64,000 nucleotides of DNA, from positions 3,199,962 to 3,263,961 of the forward strand of contig NZ_CP100416.1 of assembly GCF_026017845.1 (NCBI RefSeq), given 5' to 3'. The notes under the pieces are model-generated. The model did no database searches. It was given only the letters and a program-made list of their open reading frames with translations, and was not told the origin of the DNA. Shown here in pieces: positions 26,262-34,300 of the stretch (position 1 is its first letter; the number at the start of each line of letters is the position of its first letter). This DNA comes from Amycolatopsis mediterranei (GTDB lineage Bacteria; Actinomycetota; Actinomycetes; Mycobacteriales; Pseudonocardiaceae). The position numbers were made by a program, and so were the translations under genes.

Positions 26262-27452
26262 TCAGCGCAGGCACGGGTCGGCGAGGGCTCGGCTGCCGAA
26301 GTCGGGGACATAGACGCTCAGCGCGGCGATGAGGGTACGGATGCCCCTGCGGGCTTCAGGGGTGAGCCGGGCGGTGCGGGCGACGTCGAGTTCGTTGGCG
26401 ATGGTCAGGAGCGCGAAGTCGGTGAGGTCGTCGGCGGCCAGGGGAACGGTCTCGCCGGTGAAGCGGTCCGTGAGCGGGAGCGGTGTCGTGCCGAGGTGGG
26501 CGTAGGTCCTGCTCCGGTCGCACACGCCGTAGCGGTGGACGAGCGACTCGGCGGCGTCGCCGATGGCCGCGCGCAGGCGGGCTCGCTGATCCGGCGGCAG
26601 CAGCGGGTGCGGGAAGCCGTCGGTGCCATAAGCCGCGTGGCAGAGGGCGGCCAGGCGGGCGCGCCGGCTCCCACCCCCGTCGGCCACCTGATCGCGGACG
26701 CGCCGGAGGTGGTCGAGGAGGGTGCCGCCGGGGTGGCCGGCCTGCTCCGCGCCGAGATCGCGCAGGAGCGCGAGCGCGGGCCACTCGGCGGTGACGGCGG
26801 CGATGGTTTCGGCCAACGGCACCGGCCGGTCCCGGGCGATCAGGTGCCCGGCTCCGCGGATGTGGGTCACCGCGGTGTGCGGAGCCCGCCGCAGCAACCG
26901 GTCGACGTCGTCGTCGGTGACGGGCGACCCGTCGCCGCCGCGGACCAGCAAGACCGGCCGGTCGAGCCGGGCGGTGACCTCCTCGAGCCGGGGAACCCGG
27001 GCCAGGATGTCCTCGACGAGCCCGGCGTTGGTGTCGAGCAGGCCGCCCGCGGCGAGGAAGCGGCGGACCCGGCCGGGATCCAGGCCGGGCACGACGTCCA
27101 CCAGCACGAGACCCGCCACCCGGGCCCGGACGGCCGGATCGCCGAGGGCGGCGATAGCGGCGAGCCCGCCCAGCGAGGCGCCGACGACCACGCACCCCGG
27201 CGGTTCGGCGTAGAGCATGGCGGCGACGTCGTCCGCGCAGAGGGCGAGCGTCCGCGGCGAGCCGTCACTGTCCCCGTGCCCGCGTTGATCGAAGGCCACG
27301 CACCGGAACCCGGCTTCGACGAGGACGTCGATGACGGGTGTCCAGACCCGGCGCCGCTCACCGCCGGCGTGCAGCAGCAGCACGGTCGGTCCGGCGCCGG
27401 CCTCCTGTCCTCGAAGGACCGCGTCCGGACGCGCGAGGCGTCGCTCGGTCAT
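26262..27452 (-). CDS. Alpha/beta hydrolase fused to a DUF6817-like HD-type domain
   Basis: From ATG 27452 the protein is 396 aa. The N-terminal half is an alpha/beta hydrolase: VLLLHAGGERRRVW (oxyanion strand), the nucleophile elbow VVVGASLGGLAAI, and the later LVRGGDGSPVTDDDVDRLL with a GAGHLI motif for the base. The C-terminal about 150 residues (HLRRVRDQVADGGG...LAALCHAAYGTDGF...VCDRSRTYAHLG...LTDFALLTIANELD) match my memory of DUF6817, a domain with HD-hydrolase-like His/Asp pairs. It is divergent from a tetR gene with two strong palindromes between them, so it is almost certainly repressed by that TetR. The substrate is unknown. The fusion is unusual and worth checking. Confidence 0.8.
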   Translation of the reverse strand: MTERRLARPDAVLRGQEAGAGPTVLLLHAGGERRRVWTPVIDVLVEAGFRCVAFDQRGHGDSDGSPRTLALCADDVAAMLYAEPPGCVVVGASLGGLAAIAALGDPAVRARVAGLVLVDVVPGLDPGRVRRFLAAGGLLDTNAGLVEDILARVPRLEEVTARLDRPVLLVRGGDGSPVTDDDVDRLLRRAPHTAVTHIRGAGHLIARDRPVPLAETIAAVTAEWPALALLRDLGAEQAGHPGGTLLDHLRRVRDQVADGGGSRRARLAALCHAAYGTDGFPHPLLPPDQRARLRAAIGDAAESLVHRYGVCDRSRTYAHLGTTPLPLTDRFTGETVPLAADDLTDFALLTIANELDVARTARLTPEARRGIRTLIAALSVYVPDFGSRALADPCLR

Positions 27453-27464
27453 GGGACAGCACCT

Positions 27465-27490
27465 CTTCACCTTGACTGGTCAAGGTGAAG
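27465..27490. promoter_or_regulatory. Perfect 12-bp inverted repeat, probable TetR operator 1
   Basis: CTTCACCTTGAC and GTCAAGGTGAAG are exact 12-bp arms around a 2-nt spacer (TG). They share the CCTTGA core with the second palindrome that begins at the next base. Located 12 bp from the hydrolase start on the minus strand, the site would block its promoter. Confidence 0.8.
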
Positions 27491-27514
27491 CATACCTTGA
27501 TGCGTCAAGGTATG
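27491..27514. promoter_or_regulatory. Perfect 10-bp inverted repeat, probable TetR operator 2
   Basis: CATACCTTGA and TCAAGGTATG are exact 10-bp arms around TGCG, directly abutting operator 1. The shared ACCTTGA/TCAAGGT core suggests the same dimeric regulator binds both sites. It lies 8 bp upstream of the tetR start, so autoregulation is expected. Confidence 0.8.
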
Positions 27515-27522
27515 GTGGCGGA

Positions 27523-28116
27523 GTGACATTGCCGCGAGTGCGTCGTTCTGCCGACGAGGCTCGGCGCCTGATCCTGGACGCCGCCGAGCGCGTCCTGGCC
27601 GAGGGTGGCGTCGCCGCCGTCCAGGTCCGGGCCGTCGCCACGCGGGTCGGCATGACCGACGCCGGGGTCAGCCACCACTTCGGCAGCCGCGACCACCTCC
27701 TGGAAGCGCTGCTGCGGCACGGTGGCCGGAAGATCCGCGCCGGGGTGGCGGAGGTGCTGGCGTCCTGGCTCGACCGCGGCGCCGACCTCGGTCAGCTCGT
27801 CGAGGCCCTGGCCGCGTTCTACCGCGGCGGCTACGGCGAACTCGCCGTGGCGCTGCACGCCGCCGGGTGGCGGGACCGGGGCTCGGGGATGCTCGCCCCG
27901 GTGGTCGAGGCGCTGCACGCGCTGCGAGCCGACGCGGCGGACGTCGAGGACACCAGGCTGGCCGTGGCCGCTCTCCACCAGGCCCTCGTCACCGAGTCCC
28001 GCTACGGTCCGGCGTTCCGCCGCAGCGCCGGCATCACCGGCCGGGCGGCCACGGACAGCGGCCCGCAGCTGCGCTGGTGGACCGCTCAGCTCTCCCGCTC
28101 ACTCGGCCTCTCCTAG
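27523..28116 (+). CDS. TetR-family regulator of the divergent hydrolase
   Basis: The 197-aa protein has a clear TetR DNA-binding domain (residues about 8-55: RRSADEARRLILDAAERVLAEGGVAAVQVRAVATRVGMTDAGVSHHFGSRDHLLEAL). The C-terminal ligand domain is helical. The GTG at 27523 directly follows the second palindrome. The regulator probably represses the hydrolase-DUF6817 gene and its own promoter through the two tandem inverted repeats. The inducer is unknown. Confidence 0.88.
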   Translation: MTLPRVRRSADEARRLILDAAERVLAEGGVAAVQVRAVATRVGMTDAGVSHHFGSRDHLLEALLRHGGRKIRAGVAEVLASWLDRGADLGQLVEALAAFYRGGYGELAVALHAAGWRDRGSGMLAPVVEALHALRADAADVEDTRLAVAALHQALVTESRYGPAFRRSAGITGRAATDSGPQLRWWTAQLSRSLGLS

Positions 28117-28241
28117 CGTGCCGGGCGTCCATCGGAACCGGCACGGGCCATCTCGCCACTCGCGAGTGAGTGGGACCGGCTGTCGCCGCGACCGGGTGGT
28201 CCTGCTGGTGACCGGTGGGGGAGTGCGGTACAACCGGAAGC

Positions 28242-29060
28242 GTGGCCGAGCGCGTCCGGCGTCCCGACCCGCACGTTTCCGTCGAGCGTGACGTGCTGGT
28301 GCGGTACCTCGACGCGTGGACGGCGACCGTGCTGCGGTCGCCGCGCGGGGGTACCTACGTCGAGTGCGGGGACTTCGCCGCCGACGCCTTCCGGGTCTTC
28401 GGCGAGTTCGCCGATCGGCTCGGCGACCACCACTTGGAGGCGGTTCTCGTCGGACGGCCCGTCCCGCCGGGTGGTGCTCCGGCGGGGCTGGCCGTCCGGA
28501 CCGTCGCCGACCTCGGGGACGTCCGGGTGCCCGGGCCGATGCTGGCGCACCTGTCCGATGCCGGGCCGCCGTCACTGGTGCGGGGCAAGGCGCACGAGGT
28601 CCTGCTCTCGGCCGCGCCGGGCACCGATCACCGGGAACGGCTCCAGGCGGCGGGCCTCGGGTGCGTGGTGGCCGTGGACCTCGTGGCCGACGACGGAACC
28701 GCGCGGGCGCTGGTGTTCGCGACGGCGGACAGCCGGCACCTCGCGACGTTCAAGACCGAGCTGTGGGCGGCGGACGAGTTCGCGGGCATCCGGTACCGCG
28801 ACCCGCGAGACGCCGAAGGCGCGCTGGTCGACATCTCGCTCACCCCGCAGCTGCTGCCGTTGCGGCGGGCGCTGCTGGAGGAACTGGACCGGCGGGGCTC
28901 CCGCACCGTCGCCGAGCTGCAGCGGTTCACGCTGCTCGAGACGATCTACCGGGCCGAGGACGCCGTCGGCGCGCTGACCGCCGCGGTGGCGGCCGGTCAG
29001 CTCACGCGGGAACCGGAGAAGGGCCGGCTCGGCTCCCGCACCGTCCTCTCGGCGAGCTAG
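28242..29060 (+). CDS. Possible three-Cys-motif partner-like protein with winged-helix end
   Basis: The 272-aa product opens with a segment (HVSVERDVLVRYLDAWTATVL) resembling the start of three-Cys-motif partner proteins. Its following strand reads TYVECGDFA where those proteins carry a methyltransferase-like DGFAGPG motif. The later VFATADSRHLATFKTELWAADEFAGIRYRD segment also fits, and the final about 80 residues look like a winged helix (VAELQRFTLLETIYRAED). If right, the SAM-binding motif is degenerate. The start is uncertain: GTG 28215 and 28242 are both possible. The family assignment is tentative. Confidence 0.45.
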   Translation: MAERVRRPDPHVSVERDVLVRYLDAWTATVLRSPRGGTYVECGDFAADAFRVFGEFADRLGDHHLEAVLVGRPVPPGGAPAGLAVRTVADLGDVRVPGPMLAHLSDAGPPSLVRGKAHEVLLSAAPGTDHRERLQAAGLGCVVAVDLVADDGTARALVFATADSRHLATFKTELWAADEFAGIRYRDPRDAEGALVDISLTPQLLPLRRALLEELDRRGSRTVAELQRFTLLETIYRAEDAVGALTAAVAAGQLTREPEKGRLGSRTVLSAS

Positions 29061-29485
29061 TCGGCCGTCCCGACCGGCTGGACGCCACCGGTGGCCGGGG
29101 CCGGGACCAGGGTCGGGCGGAGCGCGGTGACCGCCGCCGTGGTGACGACCAGGTGCATGAGCATCAGCCCGAAGACGTTGGCGGCGGTGGCGCCGATGTT
29201 GAACAGCATCAGGTCCGGCACCCAGGTCAGGACGAGGACCGCGGGGACGACCACGCGCAGCGCTTTCGGCGCCCTGCGGGCGATCGCGAACCAGCCGACG
29301 GTGCCCAGCAGCAGCCCGATGGCGGTGGCCGGCAGGTAGGACGCGGGCGACAGGCCCATGCCGATCCCGCCGTCGTCGAGCGCCACCGCCCCGAGGGCGA
29401 TGACGGTGTTGGCCGCGGCGGCCGCCAGCAGGGCGAAGCCGAGGCGGACGGCGGTGGTGGCGGTCGGGTTGGCGGTGGTGAGCAT
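29057..29485 (-). CDS. DUF6069-type small membrane protein
   Basis: The 142-aa product has four predicted transmembrane segments (about 13-33, 50-68, 76-98 and 103-120) and short loops, matching the DUF6069 membrane family as I remember it. No catalytic residues are visible. It is divergent from a marR gene, and an exact 17-bp inverted repeat fills the space between their starts, so expression is very likely controlled by that MarR protein. It overlaps the preceding plus-strand gene by 4 bp at its 3' end. Confidence 0.75.
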   Translation of the reverse strand: MLTTANPTATTAVRLGFALLAAAAANTVIALGAVALDDGGIGMGLSPASYLPATAIGLLLGTVGWFAIARRAPKALRVVVPAVLVLTWVPDLMLFNIGATAANVFGLMLMHLVVTTAAVTALRPTLVPAPATGGVQPVGTAD

Positions 29486-29499
29486 CGCTCCTCCTTGGG

Positions 29500-29541
29500 T
29501 TTAACACGCAACCCAAACGTTAGATTGGGTTGCGTGTTAAA
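29500..29541. promoter_or_regulatory. MarR operator: 17-bp perfect inverted repeat
   Basis: The arms 29500-29516 (TTTAACACGCAACCCAA) and 29525-29541 (TTGGGTTGCGTGTTAAA) are exact reverse complements with an 8-nt spacer. The element spans nearly the whole 64-bp gap between the divergent DUF6069 and marR genes. Length and symmetry fit a MarR-family site controlling both. Confidence 0.85.
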
Positions 29542-29549
29542 GTCAAGGC

Positions 29550-30038
29550 GTGCGTGGCAAGGAACTGTTCCCCGGGCTCGGTGAAGACGAGCAGCGAGCG
29601 TGGATCAACCTGGTGAAGGTCCTGCTCTCGCTGCCGGGCGCGCTGGAGAGCCAGCTGCTGCGGGACGCCGACCTGACGCTGCTGGGCTACATGATCCTGG
29701 CGCGGCTCTCGATGGTGCCGGGGGAAAGCCTGCGGATGAGCCAGATCGCGGAGATGGCCAACGGGTCACTGCCGCGGATTTCGCACGCGGTGGCGCGCCT
29801 GGAGGACCGGGGCTGGGTGACGCGCGAGGTCTGCACCGGCCAGGGCCGCCGGTTCACGACCGCGACGTTGACCGAGGCCGGCCGCGCCCATCTGGCGGCC
29901 TCCGCACCCGCGCACCTGGCGACGGTCCGCCGCCTGGTGCTGGATCCGCTGGGCGAGGACTTCGTGCCCGTCGGCGCCGCGGTGGAACGGATCGTCGAGA
30001 ACCTCGGGCTGCCCACGGAGATCCTCAAATCCCGGTAG
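29550..30038 (+). CDS. MarR-family transcriptional regulator
   Basis: The 162-aa product carries the MarR winged helix (LLGYMILARLSMVPGESLRMSQIAEMANGSLPRISHAVARLEDRGWVTREVCTGQGRRF) and C-terminal dimerisation helices. The GTG at 29550 lies 8 bp from the right arm of the inverted repeat it probably binds. Its target is the divergent DUF6069 membrane protein and probably itself. No conserved cysteine suggests redox sensing; a small aromatic ligand is likelier. Confidence 0.88.
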   Translation: MRGKELFPGLGEDEQRAWINLVKVLLSLPGALESQLLRDADLTLLGYMILARLSMVPGESLRMSQIAEMANGSLPRISHAVARLEDRGWVTREVCTGQGRRFTTATLTEAGRAHLAASAPAHLATVRRLVLDPLGEDFVPVGAAVERIVENLGLPTEILKSR

Positions 30039-30061
30039 GGCTCGGGAACAGCCGGGTTGCC

Positions 30062-31255
30062 TCAGTCGTCCGCGGCGTGCGGGGCAACCTCGAGGAGCCG
30101 GCCGAGGTAGAGGTCCCTGGCCACCAGGCTCACCGCCAGGTGGTCGGCGAGCGGGTCGAAGAAAGCGCTGCGGTAATTGGCGTCGGTCACCGTCGACGCG
30201 GCGAAGTACAGCCCGGAGAACGCGGCGATGAACAGGGAAACCTGCAGCAGCTCCTGCGGTACCGGCAGCTGGATGCCGAACAGCGTGCCGCTGGTGGGGT
30301 CGCGGCCGATCCACGCCTTGATCACCGCGTGCTGCACCGCGACGATCCCGAACACCACGAAGAAGACGAACACCAGCGTGGCGAGGACGAACGTCTGCAG
30401 CACCTGGGTCAGGACCAGGACGAGGACCATGTTCGCCCGTTCCAGCTTGGTGAGCGGCAGCCGTTCGGCGGGGACGTCGTCCGCCAGGAAGGCCGCCAGC
30501 GGGGTTTCGCCCAGCTTGTCGAGGCCGACCGGGGCGGTGCGCGACTGGGTCAGCAAGGTGACTTCGTCCTTGAGCATCGCGAGCAGGAAGACCACGGCGA
30601 CCACGGCCAGGAGCCCGGCGACCAGCCACATCCGCGGCCGCGGCAGGGCGGCGCCGACCTGCCAGATTTCGGTCGTGAAGAACCCGAAAACGGTGAACAG
30701 CAGCAGGAGCGGCAGCGCCCGGCTGGTCAGCTCGCCGAGCAGCCGGGCCTGGCGGTACGCGGCCCGCAGCGCCCAGCCGACGATCGAGCCGACCCCGGCG
30801 AACGCGGCCGCGAACAGCCCGGTCAGGATCGCCACCTGCATGAGCAGGCCGAGCACCGGCGAGTCGCCGTCGACGACCAGGTCGACGACCGGCACGACGA
30901 CCACGAACGCGGCCGCCATGACCGCCGCGGGCCCGGTCCCGCCGCGCTCGACCAGCTTGCGCCGCACCCACCGCGCGGTGAGCCATGAGCTCAGGCCGGG
31001 GACGACGACCAGGCTCAGCAGCAGTCCGCTGTAGCCCAGTGCGAAGAGGTCGCTGTCCATCAGCCGGTCGAAGTCCGCGTCCGTTTCACCGTCCACTGCG
31101 GACAGCACGGCGGTCAGCACCCGCCAGCCCGCGATGAACACGACGGCCGGCGCGATGCGGACGAGCAGGTGAGCGGGCCGCCCCCGCACCACCGCGGGCA
31201 GCCCCCGCCGCCGGAACCACTGCTCGACGGCTTCGACACCGCGTTCGTCCGCCAT
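30062..31255 (-). CDS. Polytopic membrane protein of unknown function
   Basis: The 397-aa product has about seven transmembrane segments (near 30-48, 70-90, 110-130, 135-160, 180-200, 215-235 and 285-325). A hydrophilic loop contains TLLTQSRTAPVGLDKLGETPLAAFLADD. No transporter or enzyme motif is recognisable. The start is ATG 31255. It faces a marR gene across 23 bp tail to tail and sits 90 bp beyond a secreted peptidase gene on the same strand. Function not known. Confidence 0.65.
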   Translation of the reverse strand: MADERGVEAVEQWFRRRGLPAVVRGRPAHLLVRIAPAVVFIAGWRVLTAVLSAVDGETDADFDRLMDSDLFALGYSGLLLSLVVVPGLSSWLTARWVRRKLVERGGTGPAAVMAAAFVVVVPVVDLVVDGDSPVLGLLMQVAILTGLFAAAFAGVGSIVGWALRAAYRQARLLGELTSRALPLLLLFTVFGFFTTEIWQVGAALPRPRMWLVAGLLAVVAVVFLLAMLKDEVTLLTQSRTAPVGLDKLGETPLAAFLADDVPAERLPLTKLERANMVLVLVLTQVLQTFVLATLVFVFFVVFGIVAVQHAVIKAWIGRDPTSGTLFGIQLPVPQELLQVSLFIAAFSGLYFAASTVTDANYRSAFFDPLADHLAVSLVARDLYLGRLLEVAPHAADD

Positions 31256-31345
31256 CTTCGCCTCCCGGTCGGCGCGGTCGCCGCCGGGATGCTAGCGCGC
31301 GGCCGGGCCCGGCCGGGCAGCCGGGGCCGACCACGACGACCCCCT

Positions 31346-33028
31346 TCACCGCTGCCGGTTCACCGCGCTGATCTCGTCCTGCACCCGCGTGCGCAACGCC
31401 GCCGCGGCACCGGACTGTCCCGCTTGGACGGACATCGCCGCGCCGCGCACCGGACCGGCGACCGGGTACACCCGGTCCTCGCCCGGGAGGGGCACGCCCG
31501 GGCAGGTCGTCGTGCGCGGCCGGGAGTTCTTGACGAGGAACACGTTCACGAGACCGTCCACGCACGGGTTGCCCGCCAAGGCGTACTGCCCGTGGAACGG
31601 CGAGTCGTCCACCGACACCAGGGGCACGCCGGCCGCGCGGGCTCCCGCCGTCGCCTGCTCGTAGCCGGTCTGCGGGTCGAACTCGCCCTGCACGACCAGG
31701 ATGTTCGCCGCCGCTTCGGAGGGCACGTCCGGGAGTTCGTGGCGCGGCTTGTCGGACCAGAAGCCGCACGTTTCGCCCAGGCCGTACGCCCAGCCGAACA
31801 GCGGGTACCGCGGGCCCTGCCGATCGCTGAGCCGCTTGTACCAGGCCGCCGAGCGGGTGGGCTGGTCGCCGCACGCCACGGCGAAGCGGGTGCCGGGCCG
31901 CTGCGTGTAGTCCGGGGCGAGCTCCGAGGCCACCACGCGGCCGGTGGTCAGCTCGGCCGCCGGGACGCCGAACGTCGTGCGGGACACCGCGTCCAGGTCA
32001 CCGGACAGCGCCGCCGGGGCCGCGGGCGGCGTCCCGTCGAGCGCCTGCGCGCCCAGGAGGAAGATCAGCGCGCCGAGCAGCCACCGTACGTGGCTGCCGT
32101 TGCCGACGAAGACGCCGTCGTAGGTGTCGGGGGCGAGGCCGTGCGTGCCGTAGTACGCGCGCACGGCCTCCCACTTCGCCTTGACTTCGGCGGCCGTTCC
32201 GCCCAGCTGCGCGGAGAAGTTCCGCGCGAGCCACGGCAGGTAGACGTCGTCGAACTGCCGCTGGTCGATGCCGGGGAACGCTTCGAAGTCGGCCTGCAGC
32301 CTGCCTTCGAAGTCGACGCTGGAGTCGAGCACGGTCTTGCCGGTGTGCTCCGGGAACAGCGACGCGTACTTGGCGCCGAGCCACGTTCCGTAGGAGTAGC
32401 CGAGGTAGTTGAGCTTCTCGTCCCCGAGCAGGGTGCGGATCAGGTCCATGTCGTGCGCGGTCTGCCAGGTCGTGATGAACGGCGCGAGCGCGTCGCTCTG
32501 GCACGCCTCGGCGACGGCCCGGGGGACCTGCCGGTGGGCCGCGATGCTCGCCGCGGAGCGGTCGCGGGCGTCGAGCGGTCCCGCCGGCAGCCGGCCGACC
32601 GGCACCTGGCACTGGAAGCCGTTGTCGTCGGTGCCCGCGTGGCCGGTGCCGCGAGGGTCCATGCCGACGACGTCGTAGAGCTCGTTCACCGTCGGCTGCA
32701 GGCCGGCGAGCGCGCCCGCGAGCGGGGTGCCCTGGCCGCCGGGACCGCCGGGGTTGACCAGGATGGCCCCGCGCCGCTCGCCGGTCGCGGCGACCCGGCT
32801 GATCGACACCTCGAGCTGCGGGCCGGCGGCCGGGTCGGCCCAGTCCCGCGGGACCGTGACCCGGGCGCACTGCGCGGGTTTCTCGTCCTCGGCCGGCTTG
32901 AACGGGCAGTCGCCCCAGCTCAGCTGCTGGGTGGTGTACGGGGTGAGCGGGTCGGCGGCCGCGGCGGGCACGGAGGCCGCGAAGAGGGCGGCCGTCGCGG
33001 CCGCCAGTCCTGTCCGGGAGAGACGCAC
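31346..33028 (-). CDS. Secreted tripeptidyl aminopeptidase-like alpha/beta hydrolase
   Basis: The 560-aa protein starts at a GTG and has a signal peptide ending in an Ala-rich site near residue 25. The S33-type alpha/beta hydrolase core has GAILVNPGGPGGQG (oxyanion loop), DVVGMDPRGTGHA, the nucleophile elbow LGYSYGTWLGAKYA, and a late VVQGEFDPQTGYEQA segment for the acid. A C-terminal TAP-like cap ends with a conserved SPFHGQYALAGNPCVDGLVNVFLV stretch carrying the base and a disulfide. Such enzymes (Slp/Tap family) release tripeptides from secreted proteins. It looks monocistronic. Confidence 0.88.
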   Translation of the reverse strand: MRLSRTGLAAATAALFAASVPAAAADPLTPYTTQQLSWGDCPFKPAEDEKPAQCARVTVPRDWADPAAGPQLEVSISRVAATGERRGAILVNPGGPGGQGTPLAGALAGLQPTVNELYDVVGMDPRGTGHAGTDDNGFQCQVPVGRLPAGPLDARDRSAASIAAHRQVPRAVAEACQSDALAPFITTWQTAHDMDLIRTLLGDEKLNYLGYSYGTWLGAKYASLFPEHTGKTVLDSSVDFEGRLQADFEAFPGIDQRQFDDVYLPWLARNFSAQLGGTAAEVKAKWEAVRAYYGTHGLAPDTYDGVFVGNGSHVRWLLGALIFLLGAQALDGTPPAAPAALSGDLDAVSRTTFGVPAAELTTGRVVASELAPDYTQRPGTRFAVACGDQPTRSAAWYKRLSDRQGPRYPLFGWAYGLGETCGFWSDKPRHELPDVPSEAAANILVVQGEFDPQTGYEQATAGARAAGVPLVSVDDSPFHGQYALAGNPCVDGLVNVFLVKNSRPRTTTCPGVPLPGEDRVYPVAGPVRGAAMSVQAGQSGAAAALRTRVQDEISAVNRQR

Positions 33029-33186
33029 CGGGATCCTTCCGTCGGTGGTGGGGGTGCGCCCGAGCCTGGCCCGGGTGGCGGTCGCCGGTGATCAGCCCGG
33101 AGGACGAACTCGCCGCGGCCGCCTCGGCCCCGGGTATGAGACGCGCCCGGCGTGCGCCCGGCGGCCGCGGCGGAGATCATGGGGTC

Positions 33187-33753
33187 ATGACCGGTTCCCG
33201 CCCGGGGCTGGGCGTCGTCGGGCGCCGCCTCGTGCAGTTCCTGCTGGACGAACTGCTCGTCTTCGGGCCGATGCTGCTGCTCGCGATCGCGGTGGTCTGG
33301 CTGTTCCACCCGCACGGCCCGGGCCTGCTGACGTTCCTGGAGGTCGTCCTCTACACGATGCTGGCGCTGGACCTGGTGGGCCTGTGGTTCGTCCTCGCGT
33401 GGTGGCCCTACCGGCACGGCGGCCAGACGCCGGCGATGCGGTGGTTGCACCTGCGGATCGTGACGCTCGAGGGCACGCACCCGTCGCTCGGCGCGTTCTT
33501 CGTCCGCGAGCTGCTGATGGTGGTCGACGGCTTCGCGTGGGGCCTGGCCGGGATCGTGGTGATGCTGGCGACCCGGCGGCGGCAGCGGTTCGGCGACGTC
33601 GTGGCGCGCACGGTCGTCGTGCGCGTCCCCCGGTCAGCGCACCAGGCCGCTTTCCCAGGCCCAGATGGCGATTTCGGTGCGGTTGCGGACGCCCAGCTTG
33701 CGCTTGGCCGCGCCGATGTGGGTCTTGACCGTGGGCATCGACACCACGAGTGA
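33187..33753 (+). CDS. RDD-family membrane protein overlapping the response regulator
   Basis: The start ATG at 33187 gives about 188 aa with RDD-family features: an N-terminal RRLVQFLLDELL segment, two long hydrophobic helices (about 24-43 and 50-72), PYRHGGQTPAMRWLHLRIV, and the conserved RRRQRFGDVVARTVVV end near residue 145. Beyond that, the frame runs 120 bp into the convergent response-regulator gene; this about 40-residue tail has no family sequence and may be read-through. The protein probably sits in the membrane; function is not known. Confidence 0.65.
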   Translation: MTGSRPGLGVVGRRLVQFLLDELLVFGPMLLLAIAVVWLFHPHGPGLLTFLEVVLYTMLALDLVGLWFVLAWWPYRHGGQTPAMRWLHLRIVTLEGTHPSLGAFFVRELLMVVDGFAWGLAGIVVMLATRRRQRFGDVVARTVVVRVPRSAHQAAFPGPDGDFGAVADAQLALGRADVGLDRGHRHHE

Positions 33754-34284
33754 CCGGCAGATCTCGTCGTTCGTCTCGCCGCGCGCCACGGCCTTCACGA
33801 CGTCGAGTTCGCGCGGGGTGAGCGGGCTTTCCGGCGGGGTGACGCGCCGGGGAGCGCGGCGCGCGTAGTGCGCCAGCAGCCGCGTGGTGATCGCGGGGGA
33901 GACCAGCGCCTCGCCGTGGGCGGCCGCGTGCACGGCCTCGACGAGCAGGTTCGGCCCGGCGTCCTTGAGCAGGAACCCGCAGGCACCGGCCCGCAGCGCC
34001 GCGTGCACGTTCTCGTCCAGCCCGAACGTCGTCACCATCACCACGCGCAGGGGCTCCGGGACGTCCGGGCCCGCCAGCAGTTCCGTCGCCCGCAGCCCGT
34101 CCACACCGGGCATCCGGATGTCCATCAGCGTCACGTCCGGGCGCAGCTGCCGGGCCAGGCGCACCGCCTGATCGCCGTCCGCGGCTTCGCCGACGACCTC
34201 GATGTCCGGTTCGCCGTCGAGGATCAGCCGGAACCCCGCGCGGACCAGTGCCTGGTCGTCGGCGATCAGCACTCGCGTCGGCAC
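33634..34284 (-). CDS. NarL/LuxR-type response regulator
   Basis: The 216-aa protein has a receiver domain with Asp55 in DVTLMDIRMPG, the conserved Lys/Thr positions in VTTFGLDENVHAALRAGACGFLLKDAG, and a C-terminal LuxR helix-turn-helix (about 150-212: LTPRELDVVKAVARGETNDEICRSLVVSMPTVKTHIGAAKRKLGVRNRTEIA). The start GTG is at 34284. The sensor kinase gene lies 16 bp upstream on the same strand, so the pair forms a two-component system. Targets and signal are unknown; an RDD gene overlaps its 3' end on the other strand. Confidence 0.92.
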   Translation of the reverse strand: MPTRVLIADDQALVRAGFRLILDGEPDIEVVGEAADGDQAVRLARQLRPDVTLMDIRMPGVDGLRATELLAGPDVPEPLRVVMVTTFGLDENVHAALRAGACGFLLKDAGPNLLVEAVHAAAHGEALVSPAITTRLLAHYARRAPRRVTPPESPLTPRELDVVKAVARGETNDEICRSLVVSMPTVKTHIGAAKRKLGVRNRTEIAIWAWESGLVR

Positions 34285-34300
34285 CCGGTCTCCCCTCGGC

